From contig JAGWVU010000002.1 in NCBI GenBank assembly GCA_018970725.1, positions 118,645 through 182,644 of the forward strand: a stretch of 64,000 nt of DNA, in the 5' to 3' direction. A program made the position numbers and the translations under genes. The stretch is from Verrucomicrobiota bacterium (GTDB taxonomy: Bacteria; Verrucomicrobiota; Verrucomicrobiia; Verrucomicrobiales; DEV007). Below are positions 50,942-60,221 of this stretch, in pieces (position 1 is the first letter of the stretch; every line of letters starts with the position of its first letter). Under the pieces are notes generated by a model. That model had not been told where the DNA came from, did no database searches, and saw only the letters and a list, made by a program, of their open reading frames with translations.

Positions 50942-52603
50942 TCAGTAGACGTCCCGTTGGTAACGCTTGTCCTTTTTCATCTGCTTGACGTAGGCGGCCG
51001 CGTCGTCCGCACTCATCCCGCCGTGGCAGGCGATCAGTTCGTGCAGGGCGTCGTCCACGTCCTTGGCCATTTTGGAAGCGTCCCCGCAAACGTAAAAATG
51101 CGCCCCTTCCGCCAACCAGGCCCAGATCTCCCTGCCCCGGGCAGCCAGCAGGTGCTGGACGTAAACTTTCTCGCCTTGGTCCCGGGACCACGCCAGATCG
51201 AGGCGGGTGAGGAAACCGCTGGCATGGTAGGCCTCGAACTCCTCCTCGTAAAAGTAGTCGAGCGCCCGGTGCGGGTTGCCGAAAAACAGCCAGTTCGGTC
51301 CCTTCGCCCCGATGGCTTCGCGCTCCTCAAGAAAGGCACGGAAGGGCGCGATCCCGGTCCCCGGCCCCACCATGATCATTGGCAGATCGGGGTCGGCCGG
51401 CGGCTTGAATCCCTTGGCCGGTTGCACAAAGACACCAGCCGTCCCGCCATCCGGAAGCCGGTCCGCCAGAAAGGTGGAGGCCACTCCGAGCCGACGGCGG
51501 CCGCGGGATTGGTATTCCACCCGGGCCACCGTGAGGTGCACTTGATCCGGATGTTTCTTCAGGCTGGAGGAGATGGAATAGAGCCTCGGATTGAGTTTGC
51601 CAAGCACCGCCACCAACTCCGCGGCGGGGATCTTCACCCCGGGAAAAGCGAGGAACAGATCGATGATTTCGCGTCCCTCGCCCCATGCTTGGAAATCCTT
51701 GTTCATCTCCGGAAGAAGGAGGTGCTTCAAGTAGAAATCCCGGGCCCGGTCCGCGAAATCCTTGAGGAACTTCCGGGAAATGCCGGTGATGGAATAACTG
51801 GAAATCAAGGCCGCCCGGAGCGAACTCTCCCGGTTCTCCGGCGTAACGACGATTTCATCCCCCGAACAGCCGGCGCATCGCAGCAATTCCTCGACCAGCC
51901 CGGGATCGTTGCGGGGCACCAGCCCCAGGGAATCACCCACCTCGTAGCTCAACCCGGAACCGGCCAGGCTGAACTCCAGATGCCTTGTGTCCTTGGGAGA
52001 CCCCGGACCACAAAGCCGCTTCTGGGCCAGGAGCGGCGCCGGAAACGGATTTTTCTTGGAATACCCCTCCGCCGCCTCTTCCCCGTCCTCCGCCGGAAGA
52101 GGCTCCGCCACCGGCACTTGGACCGGGGCCAACCGGTTCAGGGTGGCGGCGACCTCTTTCCACCACGCCTCCGCCGGTTCCTCGAACTCGAGCGGGCAAT
52201 CGACCCGGGGCGCGAATCGTTGGGCTCCCAACTCCTCGAAACGCCGGTCCAAGTTCTTTCCCATCCCGCAGAACACTTTGTAATCGGTATCGCCCAAGCC
52301 GAGCACCGAAAAGCGCAGGTTGCCCAGGCGCGGAGCCTCCGCGGACTCGAGATAATTCCAGAAATCCACCGCGTTGTCCGGCGGCTCGCCCTCGCCCCAG
52401 GTGCTGGAAACCGCCAGAAGGAAGGCTTCCCGGGTCAGGTCGACCCCCCGGAATTTCGCCATGTCAACGACCGGGGCTTCGTAGCCGAGGAGGGAGAGTT
52501 TGCGGCCAAGATTTTTGGCCAACTGTTCAGCGTTCCCGGATTGCGATCCAAACATCACGACGACGCGGGCGGGTCCGTTTTCCGGCGGGGATTCAGTGTT
52601 CAC
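50942..52603 (-). CDS. Diflavin reductase, sulfite reductase alpha subunit (CysJ)-like
   Basis: From the GTG at 52603 the protein has 553 residues. A flavodoxin domain comes first (FGSQSGNAEQLAKNLGRKL, STWGEGEPPDNAVDFWNYL, LGDTDYKVFCG). A FAD-binding insert follows (PRLYSISSSLKKHPDQV), and an NADPH domain ends it (GPGTGIAPFRAFLEER, FYVCGDASKMAKDVDDAL, terminal RYQRDVY with an aromatic end). This set carries electrons from NADPH through FAD and FMN to a partner such as sulfite reductase haemoprotein. No cysI is nearby. It is divergent from the helicase gene, with 184 bp between the starts. Confidence 0.93.
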   Translation of the reverse strand: MNTESPPENGPARVVVMFGSQSGNAEQLAKNLGRKLSLLGYEAPVVDMAKFRGVDLTREAFLLAVSSTWGEGEPPDNAVDFWNYLESAEAPRLGNLRFSVLGLGDTDYKVFCGMGKNLDRRFEELGAQRFAPRVDCPLEFEEPAEAWWKEVAATLNRLAPVQVPVAEPLPAEDGEEAAEGYSKKNPFPAPLLAQKRLCGPGSPKDTRHLEFSLAGSGLSYEVGDSLGLVPRNDPGLVEELLRCAGCSGDEIVVTPENRESSLRAALISSYSITGISRKFLKDFADRARDFYLKHLLLPEMNKDFQAWGEGREIIDLFLAFPGVKIPAAELVAVLGKLNPRLYSISSSLKKHPDQVHLTVARVEYQSRGRRRLGVASTFLADRLPDGGTAGVFVQPAKGFKPPADPDLPMIMVGPGTGIAPFRAFLEEREAIGAKGPNWLFFGNPHRALDYFYEEEFEAYHASGFLTRLDLAWSRDQGEKVYVQHLLAARGREIWAWLAEGAHFYVCGDASKMAKDVDDALHELIACHGGMSADDAAAYVKQMKKDKRYQRDVY

Positions 52604-52787
52604 TTGTATGGTCTCTCGATTCGCAGCCTCGGTTGCTGCAAGTTACGTTCCAAGCCGGCCGAAGATACCGGGGACGCGAGATGTTGCCCCGGGAAAATTC
52701 CCTTTCCCTTGCGGGCACCGAGGTTTGATGGAACCGGAGATGGCGGAATTGAATAGCCCGGGAATCAGGGCCTGTCCAAAGAGTGCA

Positions 52788-55262
52788 ATGAATCTCGAAG
52801 CTCTCGCGACCCATCTGGAGCTTCCTGACCTATGGCAACAGGAGGCGGTTCGGGCGCTCAAGGCCGGGCAGGATGTGGTTCTCGGGGCCCCCACCGGCGC
52901 GGGCAAGACGTTTGTGTTTGAACTGCTGGTGAAGTCCGGCGCCTTGCGCGGCCAGGCAGTTTACACCGTGCCGACCCGCGCCTTGGCCAATGACAAGTGG
53001 AGAACCTGGAAAGCGGCGGGCTGGCAAGTCGGCATCGCCACCGGCGACCTCGCCGTGGATACCGAGGCCCCGGTGGTGGTCGCCACGCTGGAAACCCAAC
53101 GCGAACGATTCCTGTCCGGCGAGGGCCCGCGCCTGCTGGTCATCGACGAATACCAGATGATCGGCGACGCACGGCGCGGGCTGAATTACGAACTGGCCAT
53201 CGTCCTCTCCCCTCCCTCGACGCAACTCCTCCTCATGAGCGGCTCGGTGGCCAACGGGCGCGACATCGCCGAATGGATGCGTGGTCTCGGCCGCGAGGTC
53301 GCCCTCGTCGAATCCTCGGAAAGACCGGTGCCGCTCGAGGATATTCCCGTGCAGAGCCTGACCCGTGCCGCCCCGAATTCGGTCAAGGGCTTTTGGCCGC
53401 GGGTGGCCGTCTCGGTCCTCATGAGTGATTGCGCGCCTCTCCTCATCTTCGCCCCCCAACGACGCGCCGCCGAAAAGATCGCCCGCCAGATCAGCGCCGC
53501 CCTCCCTCCCGCCAAACCCGTCCCGCTCTCCGCCGCACAGGAAGCGGCGCTCGGGCCCCAACTGGCCAGGATGATCCGCAACCGCGTGGCCTACCACCAC
53601 AGCGGACTCACCTTCGCCCAGCGCGCCGGCATCATCGAACCCCTCGCCAAATCCGGTCAGCTTCGGGTCATCGTGGCCACCACCGGCCTCGCCGCCGGAA
53701 TCAACTTCTCCGTCCGTTCCGTCCTGGTGTCCGATACCCAATATCAGGACGGCCTCGTCCAACGCGAACTCACCCCCGACGAACTCCTGCAAATGTATGG
53801 CCGCGCCGGGCGCCGCGGTCTCGATCCGGTCGGCTATGCGCTCTGCGTGGAGGACGGCCCCCGGCTCAGCGATGCCCGCGCCAAGATCCTTCGACGCACC
53901 AACCGGGTGGATTGGCCCACGATCCTGCGGGTCATGGACGCCGCCGGGCGCCGCGGTGAGTCCCCGTTCCAGGCTGCCGCCGAACTCACGGAGCGCCTCT
54001 TTTCCCCCAAGGCGATCGGCCTCGGGTTCAGCGCCGGAGAGTCCCCGGAAACCCTCGACCCCACGCCTCTCTCCGGACAAACGCTCTTCGGGATCGATCC
54101 CGGTTACCGGGAGATTCGCAACGCGGCCGGGGAATGGGAACGGGAATCTCCGGACGCGATCGGCACGGTGGATCTCCGGGACGCGCTGGTCTGGACGGCA
54201 AAATGGGGTTGGCAGCCGGCCCTGCGAACCGGCATCCACATGCAGGAACTCGCCCGCCCTTTGGGACGGCTCTGCAAGATCCTCGAGGGCGATGCCACGA
54301 TTTACGGGGCCGAGATCCAGCTGGCGAGGCTCGACGGGACCGGCAAGGCCTGGCTCAACAAACGCTGGCGCCAGCTGGCTCCCCCGCGCCGCCGGCTCGA
54401 GGCGTTCGACCCTGCGGACCTTATCCCTTGGACCAGCGACGCCATCAAGGCCCTCGCCCCGGGCGCTTCATTGCGGGACCTGACGATCCGCGACGGCTTC
54501 CTCCACGCCATCGCCGATCTGGGCGGACTCAAGGTCCAGGCCTGCCGGGACCGTTCCGGAGCGTGGTTGATCGACCCCGAACGCCGCGCGGTCCGCGTCC
54601 GGTTCGATACCGTTTACCTCAACGAGGCCTCGGGAGAGGCGATGGAACCGCAGCCGGGCTCCGCGGCGCACGCCTGGCGTCAGCTGGGATTGATCGAGGC
54701 CAACGGGCGCCCCACGTTGCGCGGCCTGATCTTCAGTTACTTCCACCAAGGGGAAGGCCTTGCCATCGCGGCCGCCTTGGAAGACGACACCTATCCGGTG
54801 GATGACCTCGTCGCCCATCTCGTCAACCTCCGCGCAGGTTACCGGTTCGAGTCGGATACCCGGCAGGACACCCCGAGTGAACGCCTCGGCCTCGCTTGCC
54901 GTCAGGCATTTGGAACAGCCGACTTTCCGGGTTACCTCAGGCTCGGCGTGCCGCCCACCCACGGGGAAGGAGCCGCCGAAGTGGTCGCGGAATTCCTCGC
55001 CGGCCGCCAACGGGACCGGAACGAGGAGACCTGCGAGTTCGGCCGTGGCGACGTGGAGCGCGCCCTCACCGAATGGCTCAGCTTATTGCGGCATGTCGCC
55101 CATGCGCCGGACGCGCCCTGCCCAAGGTGGAACGAATTGCGCCTCGCCGCCGCCAAGGTGGCCAATGCCCATCAACCCCGCCAGAAATCGATGCTCCGGC
55201 TCCCTGAATTCGAGCCCCATTTCCTGCGTCAACCGGTGCAGCACCGTTTGGTCCGGGTCTGA
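52788..55262 (+). CDS. Ski2-like DEAD/DEAH-box helicase
   Basis: The ATG at 52788 gives 824 residues; the frame reaching back to 52500 crosses the divergent promoter region and is not used. Helicase motifs are complete: GAPTGAGKT (motif I, residues about 33-41), VPTRALA (Ia), VIDEYQMIGD (II, a DEYQ variant), MSGSVANG (III), AYHHSGL and ATTGLAAGINFSVRSV (IV-V), and QMYGRAGRRGLD (VI). This order matches Ski2/Mtr4-type SF2 helicases that unwind RNA or DNA. The C-terminal 400 residues have no recognised domain. It stands alone on the plus strand between cysJ-like and trpF, so its process, RNA decay, repair or defence, is open. Confidence 0.85.
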   Translation: MNLEALATHLELPDLWQQEAVRALKAGQDVVLGAPTGAGKTFVFELLVKSGALRGQAVYTVPTRALANDKWRTWKAAGWQVGIATGDLAVDTEAPVVVATLETQRERFLSGEGPRLLVIDEYQMIGDARRGLNYELAIVLSPPSTQLLLMSGSVANGRDIAEWMRGLGREVALVESSERPVPLEDIPVQSLTRAAPNSVKGFWPRVAVSVLMSDCAPLLIFAPQRRAAEKIARQISAALPPAKPVPLSAAQEAALGPQLARMIRNRVAYHHSGLTFAQRAGIIEPLAKSGQLRVIVATTGLAAGINFSVRSVLVSDTQYQDGLVQRELTPDELLQMYGRAGRRGLDPVGYALCVEDGPRLSDARAKILRRTNRVDWPTILRVMDAAGRRGESPFQAAAELTERLFSPKAIGLGFSAGESPETLDPTPLSGQTLFGIDPGYREIRNAAGEWERESPDAIGTVDLRDALVWTAKWGWQPALRTGIHMQELARPLGRLCKILEGDATIYGAEIQLARLDGTGKAWLNKRWRQLAPPRRRLEAFDPADLIPWTSDAIKALAPGASLRDLTIRDGFLHAIADLGGLKVQACRDRSGAWLIDPERRAVRVRFDTVYLNEASGEAMEPQPGSAAHAWRQLGLIEANGRPTLRGLIFSYFHQGEGLAIAAALEDDTYPVDDLVAHLVNLRAGYRFESDTRQDTPSERLGLACRQAFGTADFPGYLRLGVPPTHGEGAAEVVAEFLAGRQRDRNEETCEFGRGDVERALTEWLSLLRHVAHAPDAPCPRWNELRLAAAKVANAHQPRQKSMLRLPEFEPHFLRQPVQHRLVRV

Positions 55263-55277
55263 GAGGGGTCGCCCACT

Positions 55278-55955
55278 TCAATTCCCGTTCCCAGCCCCGC
55301 GGACCGCCGCCATGAACGCCCGCATCCGGTCCGGATCCTTGATTCCCGGTCCGGATTCCACCCCGCTGGCGGTATCCACAGCATGGGGACGGGCCGCCCG
55401 GATGGCTTCGGCCACGTTCCCGGGGGTAAGCCCACCGGCCAGCAGAAAACGCTGGTCGGGATGCGCGCGCGCGATTTCGCTGAACCGCGCCCAAGAAAAG
55501 GTTTGCCCGGTCCCGCCGAAAGCACCCGGGACATGGGTATCCAGCAAAATCCAGGGCGTGGGAAAGGCCGAAGGGGAAACCAGCGGTCCCTCTTCCCCCA
55601 CCCCGATGGCCTGGATCACCGGCAGCCCGAACATCCCGGCTTCGCGGACGAACGCCGGGTCGGGAACCCCGTGGAGCTGCAGCGCGTCGAGCACGCCAAG
55701 ATCCACGGCCACCTCGATTTCCTCCATCGCCGGTTTCACGAAGAGGCCCACCCGGCACACCTGGCCGGCCAAGGTTCCGAGCCAGGACGCGGCCTCGCCC
55801 GGCGCGACGAACCGCTTTGATCCCGGCCAAAAATTCAGGCCGATGGCGTCCGCTCCCGCCTCGATGGCCGCGCGGGCCGAGGACAACTCCGTGAAGCCGC
55901 AGAGCTTCACGCGGGGAGGGCCGGACGGCCCGGATACGGTGAGAAAGGGGGACAA
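55278..55955 (-). CDS. trpF: Phosphoribosylanthranilate isomerase
   Basis: The protein of about 225 residues contains the TrpF signatures VKLCGFTELSSARAAIEAGADAIG, ALQLHGVPD, LLDTHVPGAFGGTGQTFSW and FLLAGGLTPGNVAEAI, ending VDTASGVESGPGIKD. It catalyses the Amadori step of tryptophan biosynthesis. The start shown is TTG; a GTG 45 bases downstream, right before KLCGF, is also possible and would match the usual short N-terminus. It is convergent with the helicase gene (15 bp apart), and the next minus-strand gene upstream is unrelated to tryptophan synthesis. Confidence 0.95.
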   Translation of the reverse strand: MSPFLTVSGPSGPPRVKLCGFTELSSARAAIEAGADAIGLNFWPGSKRFVAPGEAASWLGTLAGQVCRVGLFVKPAMEEIEVAVDLGVLDALQLHGVPDPAFVREAGMFGLPVIQAIGVGEEGPLVSPSAFPTPWILLDTHVPGAFGGTGQTFSWARFSEIARAHPDQRFLLAGGLTPGNVAEAIRAARPHAVDTASGVESGPGIKDPDRMRAFMAAVRGAGNGN

Positions 55956-55990
55956 GAGCGGGACTTGGTGGGCGGGTTGGGAATCTGGAA

Positions 55991-56524
55991 TCAGGGGCCG
56001 TCAACGACCGGCGCCGTGTCCCCGGCCAGAAGAATCTTCCAGCGCGAAGGGGCTTCCGGACGCTCGGGTCCGGGTTCGTCCACCCAGTAAATGACGGCCT
56101 GTTCGCTTCCCGCCTTCAGCGAGAGCTGAAAGGGACAGGCGACGTCGATCGTTACGGTGAGCAAGCGGTGGTCGATCCCCTCGCCGGGCGACGGCACCGG
56201 CACCGGGGCGGACTGGGGAAAGACCTTGACCTCGCCCCAGACGGCACGCGGAGCGAGGCCGGCCAGATCGGAAATCCGGCCGCCGAATCCCAGGAGAAGT
56301 TCCCGTTCCAGAATGCGCCGGGCCTGTTCCGGGGAATCGACCACCGGATTGTCCTCGTATTCCAAGCTGAGTTCGAGACGCGGCTGGGGGCCGAGGATGA
56401 GCCGGGCGTAGACATACTCCGAACCATGGGCCCAGACCCCGCTCGGCGCGCCCACCAGCGCGAGGGCTAGGGCCCAGCCTGTGAACCGGCATCTCATCCC
56501 GCCCCACCCGGAACCTGGAATCAT
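55991..56524 (-). CDS. Exported protein of unknown function
   Basis: The ATG at 56524 overlaps the stop of the propeller gene (ATGA), giving 177 residues with a hydrophobic leader (FTGWALALALVGAPSGVWA). A second ATG at 56497 starts exactly at the leader. The mature part begins HGSEYVYARLILGPQPRLELSLEY and ends with a proline-rich stretch. No known family was recognised. Coupling suggests that it works with the beta-propeller protein. trpF follows 35 bp downstream on the same strand. Confidence 0.6.
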   Translation of the reverse strand: MIPGSGWGGMRCRFTGWALALALVGAPSGVWAHGSEYVYARLILGPQPRLELSLEYEDNPVVDSPEQARRILERELLLGFGGRISDLAGLAPRAVWGEVKVFPQSAPVPVPSPGEGIDHRLLTVTIDVACPFQLSLKAGSEQAVIYWVDEPGPERPEAPSRWKILLAGDTAPVVDGP

Positions 56525-57480
56525 TTCTTCACATTCCACCGCAAAACCCGGCCCCACTTGTTCCACTCGGCCATGAGGACGTTGCCTTGGGCGTCGAACG
56601 TGATCCCGTGGGGTCCGGTGCAAATGCCCTGGCGCCACTTGGCCGGCTCGACCCCGTTGGTATTCTTCTCTCCGTTGGTGTCGTTCTGGCCGAGCTGGGC
56701 CACGGTCCTGCCGTCCTTGTCGATCACCGAAACGCGGCCGTCGATCTCGGCGATGGCGACATGATCCCCGTGGAAGGAGGCCGAGCTGGGGCGGCGGAGT
56801 CCGGTGGCGTGTTCACCGATGATGGAACCATCGAGAGCGAGGTGGAGGAGACGGAGGTTGACCCGGTCACAGCAAAGGATGCGCGGCTCGCCGTAGCGGG
56901 GGTCGATGAAAATCTTGTGGCAGTTCTTCAGATTCCACGGGGCTCCGCGGCCACCGAAAACCGCTTTGAACTTGCCGTCCTTGTCGAACTGGAAAATCCA
57001 ATCCTCGCCATAGCCATCGACCACGTAGATGTCCCCGTTGGGGGCCACGTCGACACTGGTGAGGGCGAGACCGCGCGGGCTGCCATCCGCCTTTTTGCGT
57101 TTGTCTTCGGGGAAGGACTCCTTGGGAATTTCGAGCAGGACCTTGCCGTCGAGCTGGGTCTTGATGACCTTTTGCTGGCCGAGCACGGAGGCGTAAATCA
57201 AGTCGTTCTTGATCACGAACCCGTGCAGCGTTCCGGGAAGGCCGGGGACGTTGTGGGAGTATTTGCCGTCCGGGCTGTAAACCTGGATCCCGGATTTATC
57301 GCCTTCCACGCTGACGTAGACGTTGCCCTTGGAATCGACGGCGATTTCACCATGGGAATTCCCGATGTATTCCATACCGGGCGGAGGCGTGAGCCAGTTG
57401 GGAACCAGTTCGTAGGCAACTTGGCAATGGGCATCCATCGCCAGGAGCCCGAGGGCGAGACAGAGGGTTGATCGGAACAT
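56521..57480 (-). CDS. Exported NHL/6-bladed beta-propeller protein
   Basis: From the ATG at 57480 the 319-residue protein has a signal peptide (MFRSTLCLALGLLAMDAHC) and five or six propeller blades with repeated G.IYV/GNVYV motifs: AVDSKGNVYVSVEGD, VDVAPNGDIYVVDGYGEDW, HKIFIDPRYGEPRILC, GITFDAQGNVLMAEWNKWGR. Such proteins bind ligands or carbohydrates in the periplasm and are often encoded with PVC sugar enzymes. It is divergent from the dehydrogenase gene (129 bp) and overlaps the next minus-strand gene by four bases. The much longer frame to 58653 is antisense to the dehydrogenase and is ignored. Confidence 0.88.
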   Translation of the reverse strand: MFRSTLCLALGLLAMDAHCQVAYELVPNWLTPPPGMEYIGNSHGEIAVDSKGNVYVSVEGDKSGIQVYSPDGKYSHNVPGLPGTLHGFVIKNDLIYASVLGQQKVIKTQLDGKVLLEIPKESFPEDKRKKADGSPRGLALTSVDVAPNGDIYVVDGYGEDWIFQFDKDGKFKAVFGGRGAPWNLKNCHKIFIDPRYGEPRILCCDRVNLRLLHLALDGSIIGEHATGLRRPSSASFHGDHVAIAEIDGRVSVIDKDGRTVAQLGQNDTNGEKNTNGVEPAKWRQGICTGPHGITFDAQGNVLMAEWNKWGRVLRWNVKK

Positions 57481-57609
57481 GGGGGGAATCATCGAAAGGG
57501 CGGGGGCGCAGGTCAACGCGTATTTTTCTGTTGCCCTTACCCGGCGGACCTCTGTAAGTTGTGCCTCCTTTCGGAAACACACCCAAACCCCCAACCCTGT
57601 TGCCCAAAT

Positions 57610-58818
57610 ATGTCTGATCGAAATCGCGGCGTGGTCTACGTTGAACCCGGCAAAGTCGAAGTCCAGGAACTGGAAGATGCCAAACTGGAACTGAAGCACC
57701 CCGGAAATAACCGGATCTGCCAGCACGGCGTGATCCTCAAGGTCGTGGCCACCAACATCTGCGGTTCCGACCAGCACATGGTGCGGGGACGGACCACCGC
57801 TCCGGCCGGCCTCGTGCTGGGCCATGAAATCACCGGTCAGGTGGTGGAAAAAGGGCGGGATGTGGAGTTCCTTGAGATCGGGGACATCGTCTCCGTCCCC
57901 TTCAACATCGCCTGCGGACGCTGCCGCAGCTGCAAAGCCGGGCACACCGGCGTCTGTCTCAACGTCAACCCGGCCCGCCCCGGCGCCGCCTACGGTTACG
58001 TCGACATGGGCGGATGGATCGGCGGCCAGGCTCGTTACGTCATGGTCCCCTATGCGGACTTCAATCTCCTCAAGTTCCCCGACCGGGACCAAGCCATGGA
58101 GAAAATCCGCGACCTCGCCCTCCTTTCCGACATTTTCCCCACCGGCTACCACGGGGCCGTCACCGCCGGCGTCGGACCCGGCAGCACGGTCTACATCGCC
58201 GGAGCCGGTCCGGTCGGTCTCGCCTGTGCCGCGTCCGCCCATCTGTTGGGCGCCGCCTGCGTCATCGTCGGCGATTTGATCGAGGAGCGCCTCGCCCAAG
58301 CCCGGAAATTCGGGTGCGAAACCATCGACCTCAAACAAGGCGGCAGCCTGCCGGAGCGGATCGCCGCCATTCTGGGGGAACCCCAGGTCGATTGCGCCGT
58401 CGATTGCGTCGGCTTCGAAGCGCGGGGCCATGGAGCCCAGGCGGCGGTGGAACGCCCCGCCACCGTGCTCAACCAGATGATGGAGGTGACCCGGGTCGCC
58501 GGCGGCGTCGGCATCCCCGGACTTTACGTCACCGATGACCCGGGCGGCGTGGACGATGCCGCCAAGACCGGCAACCTCTCCCTCCGCATCGGGTTGGGCT
58601 GGGCCAAGAGCCTGCATTTCACGACCGGGCAGTGTCCGGTGATGCGCTACCATCGCCAGCTGATGCAGGCCATCCTCTGGGGCAAAACCTCACCGTCCAT
58701 CGCCACCAACGTGACGGTGATCGGATTGGAAGACGCCCCGCGCGGGTATCAGGACTTCGACAAAGGGGCGGCCAAGAAATTCATTCTCGACCCCCACGGC
58801 ATGCTGGGCGCGGCCTGA
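57610..58818 (+). CDS. Zinc-dependent alcohol dehydrogenase, glutathione-independent formaldehyde dehydrogenase (PFDH)-like
   Basis: The 402-residue protein belongs to the medium-chain dehydrogenases: NICGSDQHMVRGRT (catalytic zinc Cys), GHEITGQVVEKG (His), a structural-zinc cysteine set ACGRCRSCKAGHTGVC, and the NAD fold YIAGAGPVGLACAASAH. The long insertion with QCPVMRYHRQLMQAI and GGVGIPGLYVTDDPGG is characteristic of glutathione-independent formaldehyde dehydrogenases, which can also dismutate aldehydes. It is monocistronic-looking, followed 112 bp later by the TIM-barrel gene; the two may belong to one sugar or alcohol pathway. Confidence 0.93.
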   Translation: MSDRNRGVVYVEPGKVEVQELEDAKLELKHPGNNRICQHGVILKVVATNICGSDQHMVRGRTTAPAGLVLGHEITGQVVEKGRDVEFLEIGDIVSVPFNIACGRCRSCKAGHTGVCLNVNPARPGAAYGYVDMGGWIGGQARYVMVPYADFNLLKFPDRDQAMEKIRDLALLSDIFPTGYHGAVTAGVGPGSTVYIAGAGPVGLACAASAHLLGAACVIVGDLIEERLAQARKFGCETIDLKQGGSLPERIAAILGEPQVDCAVDCVGFEARGHGAQAAVERPATVLNQMMEVTRVAGGVGIPGLYVTDDPGGVDDAAKTGNLSLRIGLGWAKSLHFTTGQCPVMRYHRQLMQAILWGKTSPSIATNVTVIGLEDAPRGYQDFDKGAAKKFILDPHGMLGAA

Positions 58819-58930
58819 GGCCCGCCTCCGGCAGTGGACTGCGGACCGGACGGGTTTTGCCCTGTTCCGGTCCGCGAAATCCGGCCTTGAAACCCGGAAC
58901 TTGGCACGGTAGGGAGACAGACTGCAAACC

Positions 58931-59947
58931 ATGTCCACCATCACCCTCAAACCGGACCTCGAACTGGGCGTTGTCCCCACCCACATCAAATTCGTCGGCG
59001 GTCTCGTCCCCGACGCGACCGGAAAACTCCCGCGGGGCGAGGATGGTCGTCTCCTTTCCGTGGCCGAGCTGGCCCATTTGCGTCAGGTTTCCCCGGTCAA
59101 GATCACGTCCGCCCAGGTTCCCGTCTTCCCCGGCATGGACCCGAACGACGTCGAGGATCTCTTCGGTGGCATCAAGGCCATCGGCATGAAGCCCCACATG
59201 ATCATGATGGTGGCCGGCGGCAACCCCATGGATCCGGCAGATGAGGAAACCGTGGTGGCCATGCTCGTCAACGGCCTGCGGATCGCCCGCCAATTCGACA
59301 TCGAGCACGTCTCCTCCACCTCCATCGAGGAATGGATGAAGCCGGGGGCCACTCCCCTCACCGGCCCTGCGTTCGACGCTGCCGTCGCCCAGAACGTCCG
59401 CGTCCACACCCGCGCCTACCACGAAGCCGGAGTCGCAGGCAGCGGCATCAAGGCCTGGCACATCGAATTCCTGCGCGGCGTCGAGTTCCAGACTTTCACG
59501 GACGTCGGCAAGGCCTGGACCTTTGTGAAGGCCGCGAACCAGGCGATCGGCCGCCCCTTCTTCAAGGTCCTCGTTGATGCCGCTCACTGCGGTGATTCCA
59601 CCCTCTCCATGGAAGAGAACGCGGCCATTGTGCGCGAAATGGCCGAACAAGGCGGCTTCAGCATGTTCCACGCCTCCGCCAAAACCACGCGCGGCTGTCT
59701 CTCCACCGACGATGGCTGGATCGGCAACCTCCTCACCGCCTGCGCCGCCACCGGAAAACTCGAAGTGGTGCTCGTCGAACTCTTCCACCACGAGGATCCT
59801 GCCCTGGCCGGTCTGCGCGCCCTTGACCCACGCCATGGGATCGACACCACCGACGGCCGCACCTACACCGAAGCGGTGTGCGACGGCTTGGCCGATGTGG
59901 CCCACCGGTTGAACAACTTGGTGAACCGGGGCATCCTCAGCGCTTGA
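58931..59947 (+). CDS. TIM-barrel, sugar isomerase/epimerase-like protein
   Basis: The 338-residue cytoplasmic protein has repeated beta-alpha units with polar strand ends: KPHMIMMVAGGNPMD, IEHVSSTSIEEWM, KVLVDAAHCGDST, FSMFHASAKTTRGC and LVELFHHEDPAL. His, Glu and Asp at these positions are placed as in the xylose-isomerase-like TIM barrels that bind a divalent metal. I do not recognise the exact family or substrate. It lies downstream of the PFDH-like gene. The 165 bp after it are AT-rich and lead to the tRNA gene. Confidence 0.7.
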   Translation: MSTITLKPDLELGVVPTHIKFVGGLVPDATGKLPRGEDGRLLSVAELAHLRQVSPVKITSAQVPVFPGMDPNDVEDLFGGIKAIGMKPHMIMMVAGGNPMDPADEETVVAMLVNGLRIARQFDIEHVSSTSIEEWMKPGATPLTGPAFDAAVAQNVRVHTRAYHEAGVAGSGIKAWHIEFLRGVEFQTFTDVGKAWTFVKAANQAIGRPFFKVLVDAAHCGDSTLSMEENAAIVREMAEQGGFSMFHASAKTTRGCLSTDDGWIGNLLTACAATGKLEVVLVELFHHEDPALAGLRALDPRHGIDTTDGRTYTEAVCDGLADVAHRLNNLVNRGILSA

Positions 59948-60112
59948 CCCGGCGCAAGAGGACAGAGTCTCCCTTGACGGCGGGCGGAAGCCGTTTCATA
60001 CTGGAAATTCAGCGTCGCAAGCACGGCACCGGAGTAAATAATTCAGGAAATATAAATATTTAAGTAGTTTTAATTACTTGAGTGGTTTATCCTGTCTCCG
60101 GGCCGCTATTTT

Positions 60113-60183
60113 GCGGGTATAGCTTAATGGTAAAGCTCCAGCCTTCCAAGCTGGCCATGTCGGTTCGATTCCGTCTACCCGCT
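60113..60183 (+). tRNA. tRNA-Gly (anticodon UCC)
   Basis: The acceptor stem pairs GCGGGTA (60113-60119) with TACCCGC (60176-60182), with discriminator T at 60183. The D arm is AGCTTAATGGTAAAGCT. The anticodon stem CCAGC/GCTGG holds the loop CTTCCAA, so the anticodon is TCC. The T arm contains GTTCGATTC. No CCA is encoded. The start codon of the following barrel gene is only 39 bp downstream, and the sequence before it (60030-60085) is strikingly AT-rich. Confidence 0.95.
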
Positions 60184-60221
60184 CTTTATCCGGCCCACCC
60201 AACCGGATATTCCTTCCTGCC

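Noticed and set aside
56521..58653. A 710-codon minus-strand frame joining the propeller protein to upstream sequence
   Set aside because: The part above 57480 is antisense to the PFDH-like dehydrogenase; the signal peptide at 57480 marks the real start.
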